Below the pieces are notes generated by a model that saw nothing but the letters and a program-made list of their open reading frames with translations, was not told the origin of the DNA and ran no database searches. Shown here piece after piece: positions 57,722 through 64,000 of a stretch of DNA of 64,000 nt (position 1 is the first letter of the stretch; each line of letters starts with the position of its first letter). Position numbers and translations under genes: made by a program. This DNA is from Amycolatopsis vancoresmycina (GTDB lineage Bacteria; Actinomycetota; Actinomycetes; Mycobacteriales; Pseudonocardiaceae): the NCBI RefSeq assembly GCF_000716785.1, contig NZ_JNYY01000027.1:1-64000 (forward strand), given 5' to 3'.

Positions 57722-58578
57722 TCCGCGGGCAGCACCGCGTCGCCGGGGCTGCGCGGCGACGGCGTCGCGTGGCCGTTCACCTCCGGCTTCGGCTCGGCCG
57801 CCTGCTGCTCGGGCGGCGGCGCGGGCTTCGGCGTCTGCGCGTCGAGGAACCGCAGCAGCTCCACCGGGAACGGCAGCACCAGCGTCGAGTTCTTCTCCGA
57901 CGACACCTGCACCACGGTCTCCAGCAGCCGCAGCTGCAGCGCCGAGGGGGTGTCGGCCATCGTCGCCGCGGCCTGCGCGAGCTTGTGCGACGCCTGCAGC
58001 TCACCGTCGGCGGAGATGACGCGCGCACGCCGTTCCCGCTCCGCCTCGGCCTGCCGCGACATCGAGCGCTTCATCGCCTCCGGCAGCGCGACGTCCTTGA
58101 TCTCGACGCGGTCGATGTGGATGCCCCAGTCCAGCGCCGGGCTGTCGATCATCAGCTCCAGGCCCTCGTTGAGGCGCTCGCGGTTGGAGAGCAGGTCGTC
58201 GAGGTCGCTCTTGCCGATGATCGAGCGCAGCGACGTCTGCGCGACCTGGCCGACCGCCGACCGGTAGTCCTGGACGTTGACCGCGGCGACGACCGGGTCG
58301 ATGACCTTGAAGTAGACGACCGCGTCGACCCGGACCGTGACGTTGTCCCTGGTGATGCCGTCCTGGGCCGGGATCGGCATGGTCACGATCTGCATGTTGA
58401 CCTTCTGGATCCGGTCGGCGAACGGCATGAGCACCGCCAGCCCCGGTTCCCGCACCTTCGACCGCACCCGGCCGAACCGGAAGACGAGTCCGCGTTCGTA
58501 CTGCTTCACCACCCGCAGGCTGGACGCGAGCCAGGCCCCGCCCGCGATGACGACGGCGCTGAGTATCTCCACCACCAT
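57718..58578 (-). CDS. SPFH/Band 7 slipin-like membrane protein
   Basis: 286 aa. N-terminal hydrophobic hairpin (VVEILSAVVIAGGAWLASSL), then an SPFH (stomatin/prohibitin) domain with QYERGLVFRFGRVR, DNVTVRVDAVVYFKVIDP and QTSLRSIIGKSDLDDLLSNR, an amphipathic coiled-coil (MKRSMSRQAEAERERRARVI) and a Pro/Glu tail. Slipins form oligomeric membrane rings and often work with NfeD proteases; no nfeD is next to it here. GGGAG precedes the ATG. Confidence 0.92.
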   Translation of the reverse strand: MVVEILSAVVIAGGAWLASSLRVVKQYERGLVFRFGRVRSKVREPGLAVLMPFADRIQKVNMQIVTMPIPAQDGITRDNVTVRVDAVVYFKVIDPVVAAVNVQDYRSAVGQVAQTSLRSIIGKSDLDDLLSNRERLNEGLELMIDSPALDWGIHIDRVEIKDVALPEAMKRSMSRQAEAERERRARVISADGELQASHKLAQAAATMADTPSALQLRLLETVVQVSSEKNSTLVLPFPVELLRFLDAQTPKPAPPPEQQAAEPKPEVNGHATPSPRSPGDAVLPAD

Positions 58579-58673
58579 GGCTGCTCCCGGGGTTGCGTTT
58601 CCCCCTGAAAGCCCAGCGTACGCCCGCCGGGAAGCCGACGAAATGCGTTCGACGCGGCTGCCAGGCTGGGGTG

Positions 58674-59582
58674 GTGACCGACCTTCGCATCCCCCCGTTG
58701 TTCGCCGCCCGGGCACCGCGCGTGCTCGGCGACGGCGCCGTCCCGTGGCTGGCGGCCCTGCCGGAGCTGGCCGCGGAGTACGCCCGCAAGTGGGGCCTGA
58801 CCTTCGAGGGCGAGGCGATGCACGGTTACGTCGGCGTGGTCCAGCCCGCGCGCCTGCCCGACGGCACGCCGGTGGTGCTGAAGCTGGGCTGGCGCGACGC
58901 GGAGTCCGCCGACGAGCCGCTCGCACTGTCCACATGGGCCGGTCGGGGTGCGGTGCTGCTGCTGGACTCCGCGCCGGACGACGGCGTCCTGCTGCTCGAA
59001 CGGCTCGACGCCGGCCGCACCCTCGACGACCTCCCGCTGCGCTCGGCGATCCCGCTCATCGGCGCGCTGGCGCAGCGCCTCGCCGTCCCCGCGCCCGCGT
59101 CGATGCGGCGTCGCCTGCGCACCGAAGCAGCGGCGTTGACCGAGGAACTCCCCCGCCGCTGGGCCGAACTCGGTGAGCCGTTCGAGAAGCGGCTGGTCGA
59201 CGACGCCGTCGCGATCTGCCGCGAGCTCGGGCCGTCGGCGGGTGAGCTGCTGGTGAACGAGGACCTGCACTTCCAGAACGTGCTGGCCGGCACCCGCGAG
59301 CCGTGGCTGGTCATCGACCCCAAGCCGCTGGCGGGTGACCTCGAGTGGGGCGTCATCCCGCTGTTCTGGAACCGCTTCACCGAGTCCACACTGGACGAAC
59401 GGTTCGCGCTGATCGTCGCTTCGCACGAACTGGACGCGGAGAAGGCACGCGCCTGGACGCTGGTGCGCGCGGTGCAGAACTGGATCTGGATGGTCGAAGA
59501 GTCGCTCGAATCGGGCGAAGACAGCGACGACCCGGCGTTCATCACAGTGGCGGAAATCGCTCCCTGGGCAGCCAGCCGATAG
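58674..59582 (+). CDS. APH(6)/hydroxyurea phosphotransferase-like kinase
   Basis: 302 aa. Resembles the streptomycin 6-kinase/hydroxyurea resistance family. ATP-binding lysine in TPVVLKLGWR, catalytic loop NEDLHFQNVLAG (HxDxxxxN variant DLHFQN) and metal motif VIDPKPLAGDLEW are visible. Antibiotic resistance is not implied: chromosomal members in actinomycetes have mostly unknown substrates. GTG at 58674 (or 58671) follows AGG. Divergent from the SPFH gene; the next gene follows within 11 nt. Confidence 0.82.
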   Translation: MTDLRIPPLFAARAPRVLGDGAVPWLAALPELAAEYARKWGLTFEGEAMHGYVGVVQPARLPDGTPVVLKLGWRDAESADEPLALSTWAGRGAVLLLDSAPDDGVLLLERLDAGRTLDDLPLRSAIPLIGALAQRLAVPAPASMRRRLRTEAAALTEELPRRWAELGEPFEKRLVDDAVAICRELGPSAGELLVNEDLHFQNVLAGTREPWLVIDPKPLAGDLEWGVIPLFWNRFTESTLDERFALIVASHELDAEKARAWTLVRAVQNWIWMVEESLESGEDSDDPAFITVAEIAPWAASR

Positions 59583-59592
59583 TGTCAGCGGC

Positions 59593-60870
59593 ATGGCCGC
59601 GGTCAACAGGGTTTTCGCAGCTCAGCTGTCCGGGTTGCCGGTATTCGGCCCCGACGGCGAGTCCATCGGCCGGGTCCGCGACCTGGTCGCCGGGCTGCGG
59701 CTGGACGCGCAGCCGCCGCGGATCCTCGGCCTGGTCGTCGAACTGACCACCCGGCGGCGCGTCTTCGTCCCGATGCTGCGGGTCACCTCGATCGAACCGA
59801 CCGCTGTCACGCTCGCCACCGGCTCGGTCAACATGCGCCAGTTCAACCAGCGGCCCAACGAGGTCCTGGTGCTCGGCCAGCTGCTCGACGCGCACGCGAC
59901 GCTGGCCGGGTCCGGCACCCGGATCACCGTCGTCGACGCCGGGATGGAGCCGACCCGCACCCGCGACTGGGTGCTGGCGAAGCTCGCCATCCGGGAGCGG
60001 CGGGTCGGGCTGGGCCGCCGCCGGTCGGCGATGCAGGTGCTGCCGTGGCCGGAGGTGGCCGGGCTCGGCCTGACCGACCTCGCCGTCCAGCCCCAGGGTG
60101 CCGGCCAGCTGCTCATGCTGTTCGACACCATGCGCCCGGCGGACATCGCCGCGACCGTGCGCGACCTGCCGCTCAAGCGCCGCCACGAGGTCGCCGACGC
60201 GATGGACGACGAGCGCCTCGCCGACGTCATCGAGGAGCTGCCGGACGACGACCAGAAGGAGCTGCTGGCCTACCTGGCCGAGGAGCGCGCGGCCGACGTC
60301 CTGGAGGCGATGAACCCCGACGACGCCGCCGACCTGCTGGCCGAGCTGGCCCCGGCCGACCAGAGCCGGCTGCTGGAGCTGATGGAGCCGGAGGAGTCGG
60401 CGCCGGTCCGGCGGCTGCTGGAGTACTCGTCCGACACCGCGGGCGGCCTGATGACGCCGGAGCCGGTGGTGCTGACCCCGGACACGACGATCGCCGAGGC
60501 GCTGGCCCACATCCGCAACGCCGAGCTGCCGCCGGCGCTGGCCAGCATGGTGTTCGTCTGCCGGCCGCCGACCGCGACGCCGACCGGGCGGTACGTCGGC
60601 GTCGTCCACTTCCAGCGGCTGCTGCGGGAGCCGCCGGCCGAGCTGGTGGCCAGCGCGGTCGACACCGGGCTGCCGCCGCTGAAGCCGGGGGCGTCGCTGG
60701 CCGAGGTCACGCGGTACTTCGCGGCCTACAACCTGACCTGCGGGCCGGTCGTCGACACCGAGGACCACCTGATCGGCGCGGTCACCGTCGACGACGTCCT
60801 CGACCACCTGCTGCCCGAGGACTGGCGGGAGACCGGGCTGCACGACACCTTGGAGGAAGACCGTGCCTGA
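59593..60870 (+). CDS. MgtE N-terminal/CBS domain protein without membrane domain
   Basis: 425 aa. PRC-barrel-like N terminus (IGRVRDLVAGLRLDAQPPRI), then MgtE intracellular N domain helical repeats (ERAADVLEAMNPDDAADLLAEL), and a CBS pair (MTPEPVVLTPDTTIAEALAH; GAVTVDDVLDHLL). The MgtE transmembrane channel is absent. It corresponds to Rv1232c. Could sense Mg2+ or nucleotides and regulate another transporter. Its stop overlaps the DUF1003 start by 8 nt. Confidence 0.9.
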   Translation: MAAVNRVFAAQLSGLPVFGPDGESIGRVRDLVAGLRLDAQPPRILGLVVELTTRRRVFVPMLRVTSIEPTAVTLATGSVNMRQFNQRPNEVLVLGQLLDAHATLAGSGTRITVVDAGMEPTRTRDWVLAKLAIRERRVGLGRRRSAMQVLPWPEVAGLGLTDLAVQPQGAGQLLMLFDTMRPADIAATVRDLPLKRRHEVADAMDDERLADVIEELPDDDQKELLAYLAEERAADVLEAMNPDDAADLLAELAPADQSRLLELMEPEESAPVRRLLEYSSDTAGGLMTPEPVVLTPDTTIAEALAHIRNAELPPALASMVFVCRPPTATPTGRYVGVVHFQRLLREPPAELVASAVDTGLPPLKPGASLAEVTRYFAAYNLTCGPVVDTEDHLIGAVTVDDVLDHLLPEDWRETGLHDTLEEDRA

Positions 60871-61363
60871 GCTGTCCCCGGGACGGCGGCTGGACCAGCC
60901 CCGCAGCCAAGCGCGGTTCCGGCTGAACATCGACCCGGACTCCTTCGGCCGGTTCACCGAGCGGATCGCGCGGTTCCTCGGCACCGGGAAGTACCTGTTC
61001 TGGCAGACGCTGATCGTCGTCGTGTGGATCGTGCTGAACATCACGGCGGTGTCGCTGCAGTGGGACCCGTACCCGTTCATCCTGCTCAACCTGGCGTTTT
61101 CCACGCAGGCGGCGTACGCGGCGCCGCTGATCCTGCTGGCGCAGAACCGCCAGGACGACCGCGACCGCGTCTCCCTGGAGGAGGACCGGAACCGGGCGGC
61201 CCAGACGAAAGCGGACACGGAGTACCTGGCCAGGGAGCTGGCGGCGCTGCGGCTGGCGATCGGCGAGGTGGCGACGCGCGACTACCTGCGCAGCGAGCTG
61301 GACCGGCTGCGGGAGGACCTCGACGTCAAGCCCAGGAAGTCCCGCACTCCTACCGGCTCGTAA
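60863..61363 (+). CDS. DUF1003 membrane protein
   Basis: 166 aa. Two membrane segments (FWQTLIVVVWIVLNITAV and FILLNLAFSTQAAYAAPLIL) followed by QNRQDDRDRVSLEEDRN, the hallmark of DUF1003, and a C-terminal coiled-coil. GTG start overlaps the MgtE-N/CBS gene by 8 nt, so the pair is coupled, as in Rv1232c-Rv1231c. A joint role in cation or membrane homeostasis is inference. Confidence 0.9.
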   Translation: MPELSPGRRLDQPRSQARFRLNIDPDSFGRFTERIARFLGTGKYLFWQTLIVVVWIVLNITAVSLQWDPYPFILLNLAFSTQAAYAAPLILLAQNRQDDRDRVSLEEDRNRAAQTKADTEYLARELAALRLAIGEVATRDYLRSELDRLREDLDVKPRKSRTPTGS

Positions 61364-61646
61364 CTGAGCCGTTAACGGGGGTAGCCACGGTTGGTCCTGC
61401 GGCGGCCACCACCTCGGCGGTGCTACCGAGCAGGGCGCCGGCGGAGATGCCGAAGATGCGGCCGATCTCGTAGAGGTCCTCCACGCTCCACCGCCTGTCA
61501 CCCTTGAGGGTTTTGGTCATCTTGGCCGACGTCCATCCGAGGGAGTCGGCGAGCTCTTGCTGGGAAAACATGTCGCGTGCGGCCATCAGGATCCTGACGT
61601 TCCTGGTGATGTTGCGCTGCGCGTCGGTCGTTTCCATGGCTGCCAT
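61350..61646 (-). CDS. XRE-family repressor-like HTH protein
   Basis: 98 aa. Helix-turn-helix in FSQQELADSLGWTSAKMTKT, then LKGDRRWSVEDLYEIGRIFG, as in phage and ICE repressors. ATG at 61646 or 61637; no Shine-Dalgarno, possibly leaderless. It is convergent with and overlaps the 3' end of the DUF1003 gene by 14 nt. The divergent region to 61769 contains several palindromes expected to be its operators. Confidence 0.82.
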   Translation of the reverse strand: MAAMETTDAQRNITRNVRILMAARDMFSQQELADSLGWTSAKMTKTLKGDRRWSVEDLYEIGRIFGISAGALLGSTAEVVAAAGPTVATPVNGSVTSR

Positions 61647-61655
61647 GTTGGCATA

Positions 61656-61755
61656 TCTCAAACTTTGATCGCAACGATGTCCCGGTTTTGACCAGCTGAG
61701 CTACCCGTTTGGAGCATAGTTACCGGTTTGAGACTTGTGAACTTCCAAATTGGAA
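61656..61755. promoter_or_regulatory. Divergent control region with repressor operator candidates
   Basis: Inverted copies TCTCAAAC (61656-61663) and GTTTGAGA (61726-61733) are separated by 62 nt, each near one of the two divergent genes. Palindromes TCAAACTTTGA (61658-61668) and TTCCAATTGGAA-like TTCCAAATTGGAA (61743-61755) also lie here. The region is less GC-rich than its surroundings. This is the layout of an OL/OR-type switch. Confidence 0.62.
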
Positions 61756-61769
61756 GCTAGCTTTCCACT

Positions 61770-61964
61770 ATGGCACTCACCCCCACCGAACAGAAGGCCC
61801 GGGTCCGTCTCGGCGAGGACCTGGGGACGTGGATCGAGCGCTACCGCAAGGACGACCGGTCGTGGCGCTGGATCGCGAAGCAGCTCGCGACGGCGACCGC
61901 GGGGGAGGTCGACGTGACCGGCGAGTACCTGCGGCAGATGTTCAACCGCCAGAAAGCCGCTTGA
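61770..61964 (+). CDS. Small Cro-like or HTH protein, 64 aa
   Basis: 64 aa, basic. Contains WRWIAKQLATATAGEVDVTG followed by EYLRQMFNRQ, suggestive of a helix-turn-helix (KWIAKQL...VT..YLRQMF) though not a confident match. ATG just after the TTCCAAATTGGAA palindrome. Divergent from the XRE gene, as expected for a Cro or early regulator. No family recognised. Confidence 0.62.
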   Translation: MALTPTEQKARVRLGEDLGTWIERYRKDDRSWRWIAKQLATATAGEVDVTGEYLRQMFNRQKAA

Positions 61965-62043
61965 CCAGCAAAAAGGACGCCCACCCCGAGGCCGTGCAGG
62001 GCTTCGGAGCGGGCTTGACCACGAGCCTCAGGAAAGGACCCTC

Positions 62044-62628
62044 GTGACCAGCACGGAGACTACCGCCCCGGCCGGGAGGTACCCGTACCTCGCCGACGCG
62101 GGGCGTCAGCGGGATCAGCTCGACTGGCTGCTCGCCTACGAGCTCGGCGAGAAGCCGACCGACTGGAAGCGCGACCCGGACGTGCTCGAGCAGCTCGTCA
62201 GCGCGGGGTACGCCTCGTGGTCGGTGCAGGGCTACGCCTTGACCGAGCGCGGCCGGGCCCTCGCGCTGCGGATGCGGCGCCTGAACCAGCTCGTCGACGA
62301 GCAGCAGCCGACCGAGGTGTTCGCCGCCGTTCCCGCCGAGCCGGAGCCGGTCGTCGAGCAGGTCGAGACCGAGCCCGCCGAGGGCACGCTCACCGGCGTC
62401 TCGGGCACCGGCCGGCACCGGGTCGTGAAGAAGACGCCGGGCTGGCTGATGGTCGCCTGCCTCGCCGTGCTGGCCGTGCTCGACGAGCTGGTCACGCGGG
62501 TGGCGTACCGGATCGCCCGGTTCGTCACCGCGCACGCCCGCGGGCTGGCGTGGTTCGTCCTCGGCGTGCCCGCGCTCGCCGCGGGGATCGTGCTGGGCAC
62601 CACCGGCGTGCTGTGGGTGATCCGATGA
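62044..62628 (+). CDS. Membrane protein with winged-helix-like N terminus
   Basis: 194 aa. The first 85 residues are helical and end in VSAGYASWSVQGYALTERGR, resembling the wing of MarR-like domains but without clear family match. A Glu-rich linker follows, then two membrane segments (WLMVACLAVLAVLDELV and LAWFVLGVPALAAGIVLG). GTG start after AAAGGACC. The next gene overlaps its end by 4 nt. Function unknown; may be a membrane-tethered regulator. Confidence 0.7.
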   Translation: MTSTETTAPAGRYPYLADAGRQRDQLDWLLAYELGEKPTDWKRDPDVLEQLVSAGYASWSVQGYALTERGRALALRMRRLNQLVDEQQPTEVFAAVPAEPEPVVEQVETEPAEGTLTGVSGTGRHRVVKKTPGWLMVACLAVLAVLDELVTRVAYRIARFVTAHARGLAWFVLGVPALAAGIVLGTTGVLWVIR

Positions 62629-63074
62629 CCGCCCGCTTCACGTTCGAGCTGCCGAGCGACGTCACGCGGCGCGCGCTGCGCTTCCCCGCGGTCCGGCTCG
62701 CCGCGTTCCGGCTGCGTATCCCCGCCGGAGAGCTGGCGACGTCGGCCGCGGTGCAGGAGCAGCACCGCGCCGCCGTCGACGAGGCCGCCCACGAGGGCGA
62801 GCGGCAGCCCTGCCTGCACTGCCAGCTGGAGGGCCACGACGTCCGGTGGCGCGGCTACCCGGTGCTCGACCCGGGGCCGTGCCCGCCGGGCGACGTGATC
62901 CAGGACGTCGTCGAGGGCTGCCACTGCTGCTTCTGGGGCGTCCCCGGCCGCCGCGCGCTGTCGCTCTACGACCGGCTCACCCGCGAGGCCCACCAGGGCC
63001 GTGACGTCCCGGTCGAGCACCTCGACCGCCGTGGCCGCTGGTCCAAGTTCCAGACCCGATTCGAGGTGGCGTGA
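62625..63074 (+). CDS. Hypothetical protein with cysteine clusters
   Basis: 149 aa, no recognised family. Cysteine pairs CLHC and CHCC suggest a zinc site; the rest is Arg/Glu-rich with RLTREAHQGRDVPVEHLDRR. ATGA overlap upstream and GTGA overlap downstream tie it to its neighbours in a compact small-gene operon. Confidence 0.7.
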   Translation: MTARFTFELPSDVTRRALRFPAVRLAAFRLRIPAGELATSAAVQEQHRAAVDEAAHEGERQPCLHCQLEGHDVRWRGYPVLDPGPCPPGDVIQDVVEGCHCCFWGVPGRRALSLYDRLTREAHQGRDVPVEHLDRRGRWSKFQTRFEVA

Positions 63075-63274
63075 CCATGGTGAACCCCGCTGACCGGATC
63101 CTCGGCGAGGAGCTGGGGCCGGACGACGACAACCCGACGCCGCGCGGCCGGTCCGCGAACGCGACGCCGATGGGCGGCGGTGGCTGCCCGCTGCGGCTGG
63201 CCGAGCTGGCCGGCGTCGGTGGCGTGGTCGTGGCGACGCTGGCGGCCGCGCTGGTGGGGCGGTGGCGCCGATGA
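63071..63274 (+). CDS. Small membrane protein, 67 aa
   Basis: 67 aa: hydrophilic start, then LAELAGVGGVVVATLAAALV as one membrane helix and RWRR at the end. GTG at 63071 overlaps the preceding stop; ATG at 63077 is an alternative. No family recognised. Confidence 0.6.
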   Translation: MTMVNPADRILGEELGPDDDNPTPRGRSANATPMGGGGCPLRLAELAGVGGVVVATLAAALVGRWRR

Positions 63275-63627
63275 GCACCGCCGACGAGCGCCCCGTGCAC
63301 GTCCGCCGCGCCGAGGCGCTGCGCAAGCTGGCCGACCTGATCGAGAACGACCCGGCGTTCGACGAGCTGGTCGTATTCCCGCTGACCTACTTCCACTCGC
63401 CGCTCAACGCCCGCGACGACGCGCGTGCCGACCTGCAGCTGTACGTCAAGACGCTCACCGAAGCTGGCGCGGTCGTCGAGATCGACAACACGCCGGACCG
63501 GTGCGAGGTCCGCGTGGACCTCGGGCCGCTGCAGATGAAGGCGTGGGCGTTCGCTCACCAGCTCGCTGTCGACGCGCCGCCGCCTCCGCCGAAGTACGAG
63601 CCGATCACGCAGGGGCTCACGTCGTGA
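63271..63627 (+). CDS. Hypothetical protein
   Basis: 118 aa, no family recognised. VHVRRAEALRKLADLIENDP opens it and alternating beta/alpha segments follow (LQLYVKTLTEAGAVVEID; EVRVDLGPLQMKAWAF). The ATG overlaps the preceding stop (ATGA) and its stop overlaps the nuclease start (GTGA). Genes of this type commonly precede recombination nucleases in actinophages. Confidence 0.65.
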   Translation: MSTADERPVHVRRAEALRKLADLIENDPAFDELVVFPLTYFHSPLNARDDARADLQLYVKTLTEAGAVVEIDNTPDRCEVRVDLGPLQMKAWAFAHQLAVDAPPPPPKYEPITQGLTS

Positions 63628-64000
63628 CCGCGGTGGCCGAGAAGATCACCAAGCCGGGGATCTACCCCGGCGTGCCGGACGAGGTCTACCACGCGGACCC
63701 GGTCGAGGGCGGCTCGCTGTCCTCCACCGGCGCCCGCGAGGTGCTGCACTGCCCGGCGAAATTCCACCACGGGCGGCTGCACCCGCGGCCGCCGAAGCGC
63801 GAGTTCGACCTCGGCCACGCCGCCCACCACCTCGTGCTCGGCGTCGGCCCGCGGCTCGAAGTCGTCGACGCGATGGACTACAAGACCAAGGACGCCCGCG
63901 CGCAGCGGGACGCCGCCTACGCGGCCGGCGCCGTGCCGCTGCTGCCGCACGAGTACGACCAGGTCGAGGAGATGGCCGCGGTGCTCCGCGCGCACCGCAC
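63624..64000 (+). CDS. PD-(D/E)XK nuclease-like phage exonuclease (partial, runs off the right edge)
   Basis: First 125 residues only; the window ends in the gene. GTG start overlapping the previous stop. Sequence pattern YHADPVEGGSLSSTGAREVL, HCPAKFHHGR, EFDLGHAAHHLVLG and VVDAMDYKTKDARAQRD matches a family of phage/ICE exonucleases related to RecE/DUF3799. The catalytic PD-(D/E)XK core and a RecT-like annealing partner would lie beyond 64000. Likely used for element recombination. Confidence 0.78.
   Translation, partial: MTAVAEKITKPGIYPGVPDEVYHADPVEGGSLSSTGAREVLHCPAKFHHGRLHPRPPKREFDLGHAAHHLVLGVGPRLEVVDAMDYKTKDARAQRDAAYAAGAVPLLPHEYDQVEEMAAVLRAHR

Larger units (their letters stand above)
61350..64000. 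mobile_element. Possible left end of a prophage or integrative element
   Basis: A repressor-like XRE gene divergent from a 64-aa gene with operator-like inverted repeats, followed by a run of short overlapping plus-strand ORFs of no household function and a PD-(D/E)XK nuclease of a phage-associated family. This is a typical lysogeny/early-gene arrangement. No integrase, att site or tRNA is visible within the window, so the boundary and element type are not established. Confidence 0.55.

Noticed and set aside
58674..59582. Antibiotic resistance gene
   Set aside because: The kinase family is broad and chromosomal members are common in actinomycetes. Sequence alone does not show streptomycin or hydroxyurea as substrate.

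Overview
The window is very GC-rich actinobacterial chromosome with densely packed genes, many GTG starts and 1-, 4- or 8-nt start/stop overlaps. Gene content points to Amycolatopsis or a close member of the Pseudonocardiaceae. Two blocks keep the gene order I remember from Mycobacterium tuberculosis: adnA, an alkyltransferase-like gene, TIGR02569, moeZ, DUF3152, TetR, DUF3107, ferritin-like, rhlE and an Rv3212-like gene (Rv3202c-Rv3212 region), and corA, sugC-sugB-sugA-lpqY, a general stress protein, DUF4190, an MgtE-N/CBS protein and DUF1003 (Rv1231c-Rv1239c region). The six-gene nitrate operon resembles the nas operon described in A. mediterranei. These comparisons rest on recall, not on a search.

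Layout. 0.1-7.4 kb: DNA repair (adnA, ATL), an NnaR-like HemD-domain protein coupled to a WYL regulator, DUF3224 and an AlkZ-like winged-helix protein. 7.4-17.3 kb: DUF4097 protein, then the minus-strand operon nasA-nasC-narK-nirB-nirD-nnaR (nitrate to nitrite to ammonium, plus its regulator), with a candidate GlnR site upstream. 17.3-32.3 kb: the first mycobacterial-like block with sulfur-carrier activation (moeZ), hydrolases, TetR regulators, an AurF-like diiron enzyme, rhlE and a RecB-type nuclease. 32.4-39.6 kb: a secreted rhamnosidase-like enzyme under a LacI-type operator, MarC, PHP, PH-domain, Nudix, DUF2332 and MaoC genes. 39.6-42.7 kb: corA behind a structured leader containing a short Pro/Ser-rich upstream ORF, a 38-residue membrane peptide, a phosphoesterase and a ParB-like protein. 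42.7-50.4 kb: a sigma factor with a membrane partner, CPBP protease with a two-component system, an MFS exporter with a TetR regulator, PspC and a lipoprotein. 50.4-61.4 kb: the second mycobacterial-like block, including a probable trehalose importer. 61.4-64 kb: a divergent repressor/Cro-like pair, small ORFs and a PD-(D/E)XK nuclease, which look like the early region of a prophage or integrative element running off the right edge.

The most interesting signals are non-coding. The corA leader has an upstream ORF whose 3' end is perfectly complementary over 10 nt to the corA Shine-Dalgarno region. Two families of very long perfect palindromes are dispersed between genes; in one, a 9-nt internal segment differs between copies while remaining fully base-paired. 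No rRNA, tRNA or CRISPR array was seen.
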